DNA from: an uncultured Mediterraneibacter sp.
GTDB lineage: Bacteria > Bacillota > Clostridia > Lachnospirales > Lachnospiraceae
DNA: 64,000 bases
NCBI RefSeq assembly: GCF_944377805.1
Contig: NZ_CALWFZ010000009.1
Location: forward strand, 1-64,000
Direction: 5' to 3'
Shown: positions 53,447 through 63,343 of the stretch, in pieces
How the letters are laid out: each line of letters begins with the position of its first letter
How positions within the stretch are numbered: the first letter of the stretch is position 1
Position numbers and translations under genes: made by a program
The notes under the pieces: model-generated
Told to the model about the DNA's origin: nothing
The model's database searches: none
What the model saw: the letters and a program-made list of their open reading frames with translations, nothing else

Positions 53447-55150
53447 ATGCAGACATCTACAGAACTCAGAAATTTATTAAACCGGATAGACCACCGTGGT
53501 TATCCTGCCTACAAAGATACAAAAGGGAAATACCAGTTCCCCGGATATGTACTGTCCATCGATCATGTACAGGGCGATCCCTTTGCGTCACCGTCGAAAG
53601 TCAGTGTACATGTGACCGGGCGCACAGCAGGTTTTCCGAAAGAATTGTACGGAGGAGATCACCAGAGGGTTGCTCTTCAGGACGAGCTGACCCGCCAGTT
53701 CGGAAGACGGGCTGAGCGATTTGCTTTTAGAGCGAAAGGCTCGGGAAAGAGCGGTCTCATTTCTGTGAGTCGCTGCGGTCAGGAAGTGCTGGAGCGGACT
53801 GCGTGTCGACTCGATCCAAAAAGCGGAGATGTCGTGCTTCGGATGGAGATTGGTTTCCCTGCCAACGGTCGGACGATCAATGCCCGGGAGCTGGAGAAGA
53901 TTCTGTTTGAATTCGTTCCGGAGTGTGTCAAAGGCGCCCTGTTTTATAAAAATATAGATGCCCGGCGGCTGCGAAAAATCATTGATCTTGCGGAAGACCA
54001 GCATTGCATTCGGGAAACGCTCCCCAAACTGGGGCTCTGTGCATTTGTGGCAAACGGCAGTGTGCTGCCGAGAGAATCAGGAGTTTCACCGCGTCCGATG
54101 AAAGGGGGCGTGACGTTCCAGTCGCCAAAGGAACTGGAAGTGACGATGGAACTCCCCCATCGGGGAAAGATTTCCGGTATGGGAATCAAGAAAGGAATCA
54201 CCCTCATCGTAGGAGGTGGGTATCACGGCAAATCCACCCTGCTTAAAGCATTGGAACTGGGAGTATATGATCATATTGCGGGGGATGGCAGAGAATATGT
54301 CATCATGGATCGTACGGCGATGAAAATACGGGCGGAAGACGGACGCAGTATACAGAAGACAGATATTTCCATGTTTATTAACGACCTGCCCAACGGAAAA
54401 GATACTGTAGGTTTCTGTACAGAGGACGCCAGCGGAAGCACATCCCAGGCAGCAAATGTGGTGGAAAGCATCGAGGCGGGAACCTCGCTTCTGCTGATCG
54501 ATGAGGATACCAGCGCGACGAATTTTATGATCCGTGATGAGCTCATGCAGAGGGTTATTCACCGGGATATGGAGCCGATTACGCCTTTTATCGAGCGGAT
54601 CAGGGAGCTGTATGATGATTACGGCGTTTCGACAGTGATCGTCGCGGGAAGCTCGGGCGCTTATTTTCATATCGCGGACACGATCATACAGATGGACCGT
54701 TATGTGCCGAAAGATATTACCGTATATGCGAAGAAAGAAGCGGAGGCCTTTCCGGCAGTCAGCGGTCCGGAATCCCCGGCCGAAAAGCCGGATTTCAGAC
54801 GGTGTCCGGAACCTTCACGCTCATTTAAGGGAAATGACCGGATCAAGATGAAAACTATGGGCCGGGAAGCGGTCATGATCAACAAAGAGACGATAGATCT
54901 GAGATATGTAGAACAGATTACGGACAGTGAACAGGTGACGGCACTTGGGTACTGCATGAGATATGCCCAGAAACATATTCTGGATGGGAGAAAGGATCTC
55001 AGGGAGATCGTGGATGAACTGGAGCGGATGATAGAAGCCAGGACTTTATCGGCGCTCTGTGAGAGCGGTTCCAGTGTTGCAGGCATGGCTATGCCCCGAA
55101 GACAGGAAATATTCGCGTGCTTTAACCGGTACCGCGGTTTGAAGCTGTGA
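53447..55150 (+). CDS. ABC-class ATPase of unknown role (COG3044 type), 567 aa
   Basis: Soluble ATPase with an unusual N-terminal domain (about 1-240). The nucleotide core has Walker A VGGGYHGKSTLLKALELG, a signature-like ASGSTSQAANVVESIEAG and Walker B TSLLLIDEDTSATNFMI. The whole matches the conserved 'predicted ATPase of the ABC class' family, whose function is not established. No membrane segment. It lies 54 bp upstream of sbcD on the same strand, with an AAAGGAG site before ATG 53447. A link with DNA or RNA repair is only suggested by position. Confidence 0.85.
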   Translation: MQTSTELRNLLNRIDHRGYPAYKDTKGKYQFPGYVLSIDHVQGDPFASPSKVSVHVTGRTAGFPKELYGGDHQRVALQDELTRQFGRRAERFAFRAKGSGKSGLISVSRCGQEVLERTACRLDPKSGDVVLRMEIGFPANGRTINARELEKILFEFVPECVKGALFYKNIDARRLRKIIDLAEDQHCIRETLPKLGLCAFVANGSVLPRESGVSPRPMKGGVTFQSPKELEVTMELPHRGKISGMGIKKGITLIVGGGYHGKSTLLKALELGVYDHIAGDGREYVIMDRTAMKIRAEDGRSIQKTDISMFINDLPNGKDTVGFCTEDASGSTSQAANVVESIEAGTSLLLIDEDTSATNFMIRDELMQRVIHRDMEPITPFIERIRELYDDYGVSTVIVAGSSGAYFHIADTIIQMDRYVPKDITVYAKKEAEAFPAVSGPESPAEKPDFRRCPEPSRSFKGNDRIKMKTMGREAVMINKETIDLRYVEQITDSEQVTALGYCMRYAQKHILDGRKDLREIVDELERMIEARTLSALCESGSSVAGMAMPRRQEIFACFNRYRGLKL

Positions 55151-55204
55151 CTGCGGGCCGCATCAGAAAGATGAACGAAGGGGAGGAAGAAAGGCGGAGC
55201 TGAC

Positions 55205-56365
55205 ATGAGGTTTTTTCACTTATCAGATTTACATATAGGAAAACAACTGCATCACTATAATCTCCGGGAGGATCAGGAGCATATCCTTGGGGAGGTTATT
55301 TCCTATGCGGAAACGCTCCGACCCGATGCAGTAGTGATAGCGGGAGATGTTTATGACAAATCGGTTCCGTCCGGTGAGGCGGTTTCTCTGTTTGATGACT
55401 TTCTCACCAGAATGTCTGAAATAGAGCCGGCCATACCGGTTCTTATTATTGCCGGGAACCACGATTCGCCTCAGAGGCTCGACTATGCGAGCCGGCTCCT
55501 GGGGAGCCGTCGGATCTATATCGCCGGGAAAGCGCCGGAAACCGAGAGAGAACATCTGAAAAAGATTACCCTGACAGATAAGTTTGGCACAGTACATTTT
55601 TATCTCCTGCCATTTCTGAAGCCGGGATATGTGCGTTCGCTGACGGGAGGAGAACTGCCTCAGAGTTATACGGCTGCGGTTGAGGCAGTACTGAACAGGG
55701 AGAAGATTGATCTGCGGGAGCGCAATGTTCTCGTATCCCACCAGTTTTACACAGGAACAGGGGGGATGCCTGAGACATGCGATTCGGAACTCCTAAGCGT
55801 AGGCGGGATTGATAATGTAGATATCTCCGTCATAAAAAGCTTTGACTATGTCGCGCTCGGACATCTTCATGGAGCTCAGAAGGTGGGCGAAGAACACATT
55901 CGCTACTGCGGTACTCTTCTGAAATATTCTGTAAGTGAGGCGGGACAGGAGAAAACGCTCCACATGGTAGAAATTGGAGAAAAGGGCAGTCCTGTAAAGG
56001 TGGAAAAGCTTAAGCTTCATCCGCTGCGCGATGTGTGCAGGGTGAGAGGGAATCTGGCGGACATCATCAACAATGGAGAATCCGTCCGCAGGGAGGACTA
56101 TGTGAGCGTGACTCTTACTGACGAGACAGATCCATATAAGCCTAAGGAACAGCTGGAAAAGGTGTACAGCCGTATTCTTGAGGTGAGGATGGACAATACG
56201 CGCACTCGCAAAAAACTGGAATTTGCGGAAGAAGAAATCAGACTGGATAATCCTCTGCAGACTTTTGCTGATTTCTATTCTGAAATGCATGGCCGTCAGA
56301 TGTCAGGGGAGGAAGAGGAGATCCTAAAACACACTTATGATAAAGTAAAGGGGGATGCGCAATGA
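55205..56365 (+). CDS. sbcD: Exonuclease subunit SbcD, 386 aa
   Basis: Mre11-type calcineurin-like phosphoesterase with all metal-binding blocks: SDLHIGKQLHHYN, VIAGDVYDKSVPSG, IAGNHDSPQRLDY, VSHQF and ALGHLHGAQ. C-terminal capping domain follows from about residue 270. With SbcC it cuts DNA hairpins and double-strand ends. Overlaps the sbcC start by 4 bp. Confidence 0.95.
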   Translation: MRFFHLSDLHIGKQLHHYNLREDQEHILGEVISYAETLRPDAVVIAGDVYDKSVPSGEAVSLFDDFLTRMSEIEPAIPVLIIAGNHDSPQRLDYASRLLGSRRIYIAGKAPETEREHLKKITLTDKFGTVHFYLLPFLKPGYVRSLTGGELPQSYTAAVEAVLNREKIDLRERNVLVSHQFYTGTGGMPETCDSELLSVGGIDNVDISVIKSFDYVALGHLHGAQKVGEEHIRYCGTLLKYSVSEAGQEKTLHMVEIGEKGSPVKVEKLKLHPLRDVCRVRGNLADIINNGESVRREDYVSVTLTDETDPYKPKEQLEKVYSRILEVRMDNTRTRKKLEFAEEEIRLDNPLQTFADFYSEMHGRQMSGEEEEILKHTYDKVKGDAQ

Positions 56366-59028
56366 GACCGATAAAGCTTACGATGTCGGCGTTTGGCTCT
56401 TACTCCGGAACAGAGACCATTGATTTTACTCAGATACAGGGAGGTCTGTTCCTCATCACAGGCGACACCGGCGCGGGGAAGACAACTGTGTTTGACGCCA
56501 TTACTTATGCCCTTTATGACAGGACAAGCGGCGGAGTGCGTGACGGCAATATGATGCGCAGCCAGTATGCCTCGGAAGATACGGATACTTATGTGGAATA
56601 CACCTTTTCCTATCGTGGGGACGAGTACACGATCCGGAGGAATCCCGAATATATGCGTCTGGGAAAGCGGAAGAACGCGGACGGCACGATCCGGCTTGTA
56701 AAAGAGTCGTCCAAGGTGAGCCTGCTTCTGCCCGGTGGGAGGGAGTATCAGGGAAAGAAGCGGGAGATCGACCGGAAGATTGAGGAGATTGTCGGGTTGG
56801 ACGCCGGGCAGTTTACCCAGATAGCGATGATTGCCCAGGGAGATTTCCTGAAGCTTCTGCACGCCGAGTCAAAAGAGAGAAAAAAGATTTTCTCCAGAAT
56901 TTTTCAGACCCAGATCTACTGGAGAATGCAGGAGGAACTAAAAGAGCAGGGAAAAAGCATCCATATCAGACTAAGAGAAAATGAAGCGGATATCAAACGG
57001 GAGATGAAGCGAGTAAATGCCGGATATTCTGAATGGGAAGAAGCGAGTATAAAGGCGGGCATTTCATTGTCCGGGCAGAAGGCTGCCTGGGATGAACTTC
57101 TCAACCGTGACATGCCTCCGGCAGAAGAGGTTACAGAGACGCTCAGCCGGATTTTAAAAAGCGGGAAGAGCCTTTCGGCCAGTATTGCCGGGGAGGAGTC
57201 AGAACTGCAGAAAAAGTCTGACAGACTGCTTGCCCTGCTCGAAAAAAAGCAGGAGACAAACCGATTATTTGACCTTCTTGACAAGGCGATGGAAACGTAC
57301 CGGAGCCTGGAGGAGCGCCGAAAGGATTTTGAGGAACTGAACCGGCAGGCGGCTAAAGGAGAGCGTGCGGAACGGGCCGGAAGCCTGGAAGTGCAGGCTC
57401 TCCGTACAAAGCGTGATCTGGAACAGACAAAATCACAGATTCGCGCCCAGATTGCGTGGAAAGAAGCGCATGAAGAGGAGGAGAGAAGCCGAAAGGACGA
57501 GACGCGTCGCCTTGAGGAGGCTCTGGCGAAGTCAGAGCCCGGGATGCAGGAGGAGATCCTGCGTCTGAAAGAGATGGTTCCCAGGTACTTGGGCGTTCGC
57601 GAATTAAAAGAAAAATATGATAGGTATACCGCCGAGATGAATCACATTATGGATGCATGCCGGAAAGCCTCGGAGGACTATGAGAATCTTTACCGGAAAT
57701 TTTTCGCAGGCCAGGCAGGGCTTATGGCAACAGAACTGGAAGAAGGAGTGCCCTGCCCGGTATGCGGTTCTGTTCATCATCCGAAGAAAGCGAAACTCTC
57801 CGGCAGCGTTCCGGATCAGGAAGCGGTAGAGCGGGCGAAAAAGCGAAGAGATGACCTGGAGCAAAAGAGGGCGAAGATTCAGGAAGTGTACCAGGATACC
57901 CGTGCCCGCCTTGCGGCGCAGGAGGAGGTTCTCGGGAAAGACTGGCTCTCAGAGAAAGAGGCGAGAGCCCGTCTTGCGTCGTTGGAACAGCAGCTGAAGG
58001 AAAAAAGGGAAACGCTCAGAGACGCTCAGGAGGGCTATCGCAAGTGCGTGGAAGAGAGCAGAAAGAGAGACGGACAGCTCGACAGCCTCGCCGCGCAGAG
58101 GGATGAGTTAAAGAAGCGCTTTGAGGAGGAGTCAGAAGCGTTTCGGGAAGAGATTAAAAAACAGCAGTTTCAAGACCAGGCAGAGTACCGGGACGCAAAA
58201 CAGTGGATCTCGGACTGGCAGGAGAAAGACCGGCGGGTAAAGGAATACGAGAGAAATGTTCTTCAGTGCCGCGCTCAGATTGAAACACTGAAGAAGCAGA
58301 CGGAGGGCAGGTCGAGAGAGGATCTTGAAGCGGATCGGGCGCGCCAGCAGGAGATCGCGGCCAAACTCAGGGAAAAGCGGAAGCAGAGCATGGAACTGCA
58401 TGGCGTATACGTCACGAACAGAAACGCGTACGAGAATCTGAAAAAATATTTCGGTTCTCAGGAAGAACTGAGAAAACAACATGAGATAATCGGAAATCTG
58501 AGCCGCACTGCCAACGGAAACTTAAGCGGCAGCGTGAAACTGGATTTTGAGACCTTTGTCCAGCGGAAATATTTCCGTCAGATCATCCGCGCTGCGAACC
58601 GGAGGCTTGCCCGCATGACTTCCAATGAGTTTATTCTTCAGTGCCGGGGGATCGGCGCGCTGAGCAGTCAGGGCCAGGCGGGACTGGATCTGGATGTGTA
58701 TGATCTGGTCACAGACTCTGTGCGGGATGTGAAGTCTTTGTCTGGCGGGGAATCTTTTATGGCGGCGCTTTCTATGGCGCTTGGGCTGGCTGATATTGTG
58801 CAGAATACGGCAGGGGCGGTCAGCCTTGAGACAATGTTTGTGGATGAAGGGTTCGGCTCTCTGGATGATGTTTCCCGGGAACGGGCGATACAGATATTAA
58901 AAGAGCTGGCCGGAGAAAAGGGGCTGGTGGGTATAATCTCTCATGTCAATGAATTGAAAGAGCAGATCGACTGGAAACTTAATGTTACAAAAACAGAGCA
59001 TGGCAGCCGTGCATCGTGGGTATTATAA
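56362..59028 (+). CDS. sbcC: Exonuclease subunit SbcC, 888 aa
   Basis: Rad50-like SMC ATPase: N-terminal Walker A TGDTGAGKTTVFDAITYAL, Q-loop MIAQGDFLKLL, two long coiled coils (about 180-410 and 480-700) around a zinc hook CPVCGSVHHPKKA (about residue 470), C-terminal signature SLSGGESFMAALSMALGLAD and Walker B ETMFVDEGFGSLD. Shorter than E. coli SbcC but usual for Clostridia. Forms the nuclease complex with SbcD; ATGA overlap couples translation. Confidence 0.95.
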   Translation: MRPIKLTMSAFGSYSGTETIDFTQIQGGLFLITGDTGAGKTTVFDAITYALYDRTSGGVRDGNMMRSQYASEDTDTYVEYTFSYRGDEYTIRRNPEYMRLGKRKNADGTIRLVKESSKVSLLLPGGREYQGKKREIDRKIEEIVGLDAGQFTQIAMIAQGDFLKLLHAESKERKKIFSRIFQTQIYWRMQEELKEQGKSIHIRLRENEADIKREMKRVNAGYSEWEEASIKAGISLSGQKAAWDELLNRDMPPAEEVTETLSRILKSGKSLSASIAGEESELQKKSDRLLALLEKKQETNRLFDLLDKAMETYRSLEERRKDFEELNRQAAKGERAERAGSLEVQALRTKRDLEQTKSQIRAQIAWKEAHEEEERSRKDETRRLEEALAKSEPGMQEEILRLKEMVPRYLGVRELKEKYDRYTAEMNHIMDACRKASEDYENLYRKFFAGQAGLMATELEEGVPCPVCGSVHHPKKAKLSGSVPDQEAVERAKKRRDDLEQKRAKIQEVYQDTRARLAAQEEVLGKDWLSEKEARARLASLEQQLKEKRETLRDAQEGYRKCVEESRKRDGQLDSLAAQRDELKKRFEEESEAFREEIKKQQFQDQAEYRDAKQWISDWQEKDRRVKEYERNVLQCRAQIETLKKQTEGRSREDLEADRARQQEIAAKLREKRKQSMELHGVYVTNRNAYENLKKYFGSQEELRKQHEIIGNLSRTANGNLSGSVKLDFETFVQRKYFRQIIRAANRRLARMTSNEFILQCRGIGALSSQGQAGLDLDVYDLVTDSVRDVKSLSGGESFMAALSMALGLADIVQNTAGAVSLETMFVDEGFGSLDDVSRERAIQILKELAGEKGLVGIISHVNELKEQIDWKLNVTKTEHGSRASWVL

Positions 59029-59073
59029 GTGGTATAATAAAAGAAAAGAAAGCTCTGTAAAGGAAGTGATCGT

Positions 59074-59979
59074 ATGCTCAACAGATCGATACAGACGACG
59101 GTGGTACTTCTGATGACTGTCTTGCTGGCGGCGGCAGCGGTTACTGTGTATGTAGCTGTGCCTGCTGAGGAACCGACGGAAGATATGCAGACTGAAGAAA
59201 CCGCTGGTAATGACAGTATTATAGCGGCAGGACTGGAGGGGAAGCAGGAGGTTCTGGCCACGGTTCTCGGAGACAGTATAGCGAAAGGGTATTCCGGTGA
59301 TGAAGGCGTGACTATTGAGCCGTACAGCAGTCTTGTGATGAAGCGGATGTCTGAGGAGTATGGATTTCGGTATGAGATCTCGAACTATGCCAGAAACGGC
59401 CTTGATTCCAGGGGGATGAATACGAAAGTTCTCACAGATGAACAGGTCCGCGCCAGTCTGGGCCGGGCTGATATTATATTTATTACGATCGGGTCTAATG
59501 ACCTTCTTAATGAATGCAAAAGCGCTGTGCAGGATATTTTGAACACGGAAACCAGGTATAAAAGCGCGGGCGAAGCCCTGGAGGTGCTCAAAGAATCGGC
59601 AAAAGAAAACCCGTTTCTTATTTTCAGCATCATCGGCGCTCTTGAGCAGTGGAATTACCGTACATTTGAGAGTAACTGGCTGGAAATGATGGATACGGTG
59701 TGCTTATTAAAAAAAGATGACGCCCGGATTGTTGTGACTAATATTTACAACCCGGTCGCCAACTTGAATATTCCGCCCACTATGGATAACGGAGTGGAAA
59801 ATGTGATCGGAAATATGAATCAGATCATAGACAATCATACCCAGGAATACGGGTATCAGGTGGCCGATCTTTTCCGTTCGGAAGTCTGCGATCATGTCCA
59901 GTCGGACGGTCTGCACCCGGATCAGGACGGGCAGCAGCTTATCGCGGATCTGATCTGTGGAGAAAAGCTACATTTTTAA
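59074..59979 (+). CDS. SGNH/GDSL-family hydrolase, exported or membrane-anchored, 301 aa
   Basis: N-terminal hydrophobic segment (about residues 8-30) then an acidic linker and SGNH domain: block I TVLGDSIAKGYSG (Ser nucleophile), block III ITIGSNDLLNEC, block V SDGLHPDQDGQQL (Asp and His). Acts outside the membrane on an ester, perhaps an acyl or acetyl group of wall polymer or lipid. Its last 12 bases overlap the end of the convergent amylase gene, with no terminator between. Confidence 0.88.
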   Translation: MLNRSIQTTVVLLMTVLLAAAAVTVYVAVPAEEPTEDMQTEETAGNDSIIAAGLEGKQEVLATVLGDSIAKGYSGDEGVTIEPYSSLVMKRMSEEYGFRYEISNYARNGLDSRGMNTKVLTDEQVRASLGRADIIFITIGSNDLLNECKSAVQDILNTETRYKSAGEALEVLKESAKENPFLIFSIIGALEQWNYRTFESNWLEMMDTVCLLKKDDARIVVTNIYNPVANLNIPPTMDNGVENVIGNMNQIIDNHTQEYGYQVADLFRSEVCDHVQSDGLHPDQDGQQLIADLICGEKLHF

Positions 59980-61311
59980 TAGTTGGACACTGTAAGCGGG
60001 CAGAGTAATCTGTCCGTTTAGTGTTATAATATCCTCCGGTTTTCCGACGGACGTCTTATTTCCATCGGAATACATTATGCACCGGGTGAATGTTCCGTTT
60101 AGTTCATGGTTACCGGCAGTATACTCGGAATCAGACGCGTTGATTGCCACAAGAACCCGCTCGCCTTCTGTTTTGCGCTCAAAGATGAGCTGGTGATTGG
60201 TGATCACGACATTGCGATATGTTCCGTTACAGAGCGCGTCGCTCTCTTTGCGCAGGGCGATCAGCTCCCGGATAAATGAGGTCAGCTCATTGGGAGTTGG
60301 ATCGTCAAAGCAGGGGCGAAGCGCATAGTCGTTATCCGGGGTTTTTGCCCCTTCCTCGCCCCATTCGCTTCCATAATAGAGGCACGGAATACCGGGCATT
60401 CCAAAGAGAAGTCCGTATGCCAGAGGGATATGTTTCTTGTTTGTGAGAATTGTGGCAAGTCTTGATACATCATGATTGTCTACGAATGTCATAAGATGCT
60501 TACCCCTGTAGATACACCACTCTTCCGGGCCGTACTGACGGTTCAGCGAATGCGCGATCTCGAACATGTTCATACTGTTAAAGCTGGAATAGATTCCTTT
60601 GTAGCATTCATAGTTTGTACAGCTGTGCAGCATTTCGTCGTTGACGATCCGGTTGTAATCCCCGAAGAGAACCTCGCCGATCAGGGCAAAGCGCGGCTTG
60701 ACTTCCTCGCAGAAACGACGCAGCTGTCTCATGAAATTATGGTCCAGACTGTAGGCTACGTCAAGCCGCAGTCCGTCGATGCCGAATTCCCCGATCCACA
60801 TCTTTACGCAGTCAAGAAGATAGTCTGTCACCGCCGGATTCTGAAGGTTGAGTTTGACCAGCTCAAAGTGCCCTTCCCATCCTTCGTACCAGAATCCGTC
60901 GTTGTAGCCGCTATTCCCGTCAAAATTAATGAAGAACCAGTCTTTATAAGGGGAGTTCCACTTCTTTTCCAGTACATCTTTAAATGCCCAGAATCCTCTT
61001 CCTACATGATTAAATACTCCATCCAGCATGATCTTAACTCCGTGCGCATGGAGTTTTTGACAGACTTCCTTAAAGTCGTCATTTGTGCCGAGACGGCAGT
61101 CGATCCTGAGAAAATCACGTGTGTCATAGCCGTGATTGTCAGATTCAAAGACCGGATTGAGGATGATCGATCCGATGCCCAGTTCCTGCAAATATTCCGC
61201 CCACTTTCCGATTTTCAGTATGCGGTGTTCGGTCACCCCGTCGTTGTGAACAGGCGCGCCGCAGAATCCGATGGGATATATCTGATAAAAAGTTTCATTG
61301 TAAGCCCACAT
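59968..61311 (-). CDS. GH13 alpha-amylase family enzyme, cytoplasmic, 447 aa
   Basis: GH13 barrel with the usual blocks: LDGVFNHVG (region I), DGLRLDVAYSLD with the nucleophile Asp (II), LIGEVLFGDYN with the acid Glu (III) and FVDNHDVSRLAT (IV), and a short C-terminal beta domain. No signal peptide, so it should act on imported maltodextrins or glycogen-derived chains. Unlinked to an uptake system here. Confidence 0.9.
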   Translation of the reverse strand: MWAYNETFYQIYPIGFCGAPVHNDGVTEHRILKIGKWAEYLQELGIGSIILNPVFESDNHGYDTRDFLRIDCRLGTNDDFKEVCQKLHAHGVKIMLDGVFNHVGRGFWAFKDVLEKKWNSPYKDWFFINFDGNSGYNDGFWYEGWEGHFELVKLNLQNPAVTDYLLDCVKMWIGEFGIDGLRLDVAYSLDHNFMRQLRRFCEEVKPRFALIGEVLFGDYNRIVNDEMLHSCTNYECYKGIYSSFNSMNMFEIAHSLNRQYGPEEWCIYRGKHLMTFVDNHDVSRLATILTNKKHIPLAYGLLFGMPGIPCLYYGSEWGEEGAKTPDNDYALRPCFDDPTPNELTSFIRELIALRKESDALCNGTYRNVVITNHQLIFERKTEGERVLVAINASDSEYTAGNHELNGTFTRCIMYSDGNKTSVGKPEDIITLNGQITLPAYSVQLLKM

Positions 61312-61478
61312 GATTAAGTTCCTTCCTTATGTCCGTTTTGCGGATTGTGTGTAGTCCTGAGGGAGCGATGTCTCCTGCTTTGGACAGGTCTTTCACACAA
61401 TACGAGACTTATTATACCATATCCGAAGGTGAAATAGAAGAAAACAGGCGGAAATAATGGAAATGCTCGAAAAAAATC

Positions 61479-61507
61479 TTGACACAGAGATTCGGTAGTA
61501 CTATAAT
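61479..61507 (+). promoter_or_regulatory. rplM: Strong promoter of rplM-rpsI
   Basis: TTGACA (61479-61484), 17-bp spacer, TATAAT (61502-61507): consensus at both boxes. The leader to ATG 61621 is about 107 bases and could hold an autoregulatory structure for L13, but I could not fold one convincingly. The remainder of 61312-61620 shows no gene. Confidence 0.85.
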
Positions 61508-61620
61508 ATTACAGCATGACTACAGGAGAAACAGTATGCGCCATAGCCCCGGAGTATGCTGATTTCAAATATACAAGTAATACTGAAACGTTATCTGATG
61601 ATTTTATAGGAGGAATACCC

Positions 61621-62049
61621 ATGAAAACTTATATGGCTAACCCTGACAAGATTGAAAGAAAATGGTATGTGGTAGATGCCGAGGGATGCACGCTGGGACG
61701 TCTTGCTTCTGAGATTGCGAAAGTGCTCAGAGGAAAGAACAAACCGGAGTACACACCGCACATCGATACAGGCGATTATGTGATCGTTGTAAATGCAGAG
61801 AAAGTAAAAGTAACAGGTAAGAAACTTCAGCAGAAGATCTACTACAATCACTCCGAGTATGTAGGCGGTATGAGAGAGACTACACTTGCTGAGATGATGG
61901 CAAAGAAACCGGAGAGAGTGATCGAGCTGGCTGTTAAAGGAATGCTCCCGAAAGGACCTATGGGAAGAAGCATGATTAAGAAACTTCATGTTTACGCTGG
62001 CCCAGAGCATGCGCATCAGGCTCAGAAGCCGGAAGTTCTGACATTTTAG
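61621..62049 (+). CDS. rplM: 50S ribosomal protein L13, 142 aa
   Basis: Start at ATG 61621 behind AGGAGG, giving the usual length; the open frame extends upstream only by chance. Typical [56 protein letters not shown] and [11 protein letters not shown]. Co-transcribed with rpsI, as in most bacteria. Confidence 0.97.
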   Translation: MKTYMANPDKIERKWYVVDAEGCTLGRLASEIAKVLRGKNKPEYTPHIDTGDYVIVVNAEKVKVTGKKLQQKIYYNHSEYVGGMRETTLAEMMAKKPERVIELAVKGMLPKGPMGRSMIKKLHVYAGPEHAHQAQKPEVLTF

Positions 62050-62075
62050 GTAGAGGTTGAAAGGAGGATATAACA

Positions 62076-62468
62076 GTGGCTAATGCAAAATACTACGGAA
62101 CAGGAAGAAGAAAAAAATCAGTAGCAAGAGTTTATCTTGTACCTGGAACAGGTAAGATCACAATCAATAAAAGAGACATCGACGAGTATCTCGGACTTGA
62201 GACGCTGAAAGTTGTTGTTCGCCAGCCGCTTGTGGCTACAGGCACAACAGACAAATTCGATGTGATCGTAAACGTGAACGGCGGTGGTTACACAGGACAG
62301 GCAGGCGCGATCCGTCACGGTATCGCAAGAGCGCTTCTGGAGGCTGACGCTGATTACAGACCGGTTCTTAAGAGCGCAGGATTCCTGACTCGTGACCCGA
62401 GAATGAAAGAGCGTAAGAAATACGGACTTAAAGCAGCTCGTAGAGCTCCGCAGTTCTCCAAACGTTAA
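62076..62468 (+). CDS. rpsI: 30S ribosomal protein S9, 130 aa
   Basis: GTG start at 62076 behind AAAGGAGG. Typical [36 protein letters not shown] and the basic C-terminal tail ending in Lys-Arg that reaches the ribosomal P site (APQFSKR). Length is as expected. Confidence 0.97.
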   Translation: MANAKYYGTGRRKKSVARVYLVPGTGKITINKRDIDEYLGLETLKVVVRQPLVATGTTDKFDVIVNVNGGGYTGQAGAIRHGIARALLEADADYRPVLKSAGFLTRDPRMKERKKYGLKAARRAPQFSKR

Positions 62469-62511
62469 TCAAATACAGCTATATACGATTCAGAACGCCG
62501 CAAGGCGCTGT

Positions 62512-62548
62512 AAAGCCTCCCAGGACATTTGTTCCGGGAGGCTTTTTA
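62512..62548 (+). terminator. Terminator after rpsI
   Basis: AAAGCCTCCC (62512-62521) with GGGAGGCTTT (62536-62545) and a T-run. Lies just before the convergent mnmM gene. Confidence 0.85.
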
Positions 62549-62572
62549 TGATGGTAATCATGGAGAACGGTG

Positions 62573-63133
62573 CTACTTAAATACAAACACCGGCAGCGGC
62601 GGATGATTTCCCCTGTTATAATATTCATTCAGAATTACCGTGTATTTATCAGCGGGCAGTTCTTTTAAAAATTTCAGGATGAATTCCCGCTCTTCGAATC
62701 CTGTGTCTCCTCCGCTGTATATGCACAGGCTCATCATTCCGCCGGGTTTTAGAATGTCAAGGCCTTTCTGTACAGCTTTCAAACTGGTATCCCACCTGGT
62801 GGCGATGCTGTGATTGCCTCCGGGCAGATAGCCGAAGTTAAAGCATATGGCATCAGCAGTCTCAGAAGAGAGATAGCGGTCCATATTTTCATGCCCGTCG
62901 AGAATCAGAGTGGCTCTTTGGATGCAGTCGTTTTCTGACAACAGCGCTTTCGTGGTTTCCAGTGCCTGTGTCTGTATATCAAACGCCCACACATGCCCTT
63001 CTGTTCCGGCCAGTCTGCATAGAAAGAGAGTGTCCTTGCCGTTTCCCATTGTCGCGTCGACATAAATTCCTTCCGGTTTGATCTGGGAGCGCAAAATAGT
63101 GTGGCACCAGTATGTGATTTGTGACTGCTTCAT
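62573..63133 (-). CDS. mnmM: tRNA (mnm5s2U34) methyltransferase MnmM (YtqB), 186 aa
   Basis: Small class I methyltransferase: SAM loop YVDATMGNGKDTLFL, acidic FDIQTQAL, catalytic NFGYLPGGNHSIATR, and C-terminal YYNRGNHPPLPVFVF. This is the YtqB family recently assigned to the final methylation of the wobble uridine in Gram-positive bacteria. The start at 63133 is preceded by an AGGAGAA site. Confidence 0.87.
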   Translation of the reverse strand: MKQSQITYWCHTILRSQIKPEGIYVDATMGNGKDTLFLCRLAGTEGHVWAFDIQTQALETTKALLSENDCIQRATLILDGHENMDRYLSSETADAICFNFGYLPGGNHSIATRWDTSLKAVQKGLDILKPGGMMSLCIYSGGDTGFEEREFILKFLKELPADKYTVILNEYYNRGNHPPLPVFVFK

Positions 63134-63343
63134 TTTCTTCTCCTTTGGCGACCGCTTTTGCCTATTATATCAGAGTTTTTTCTTCTCTCAAATATCGAAA
63201 ATGCTTACTTCCGTGTTAAAATTGTGCTAAAATATGTAATAGTGAGACCATCTAAAGGCCGTTACAGCGTTGTACCGGTCTTTCTTTGGCTATACTTTAG
63301 GGAAGCGGGAAAGATAAAATATTATGAAAGAAGGAGGTATTTG

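Noticed and set aside
60472-61317. 281-codon + frame opposite the GH13 gene
   Set aside because: GH13 catalytic blocks are on the minus strand; the + frame is a shadow.
61508-61620. L13 autoregulatory leader RNA
   Set aside because: The length is suitable, but the repeated AGTATGC segments are direct, not inverted, and no convincing fold was found.
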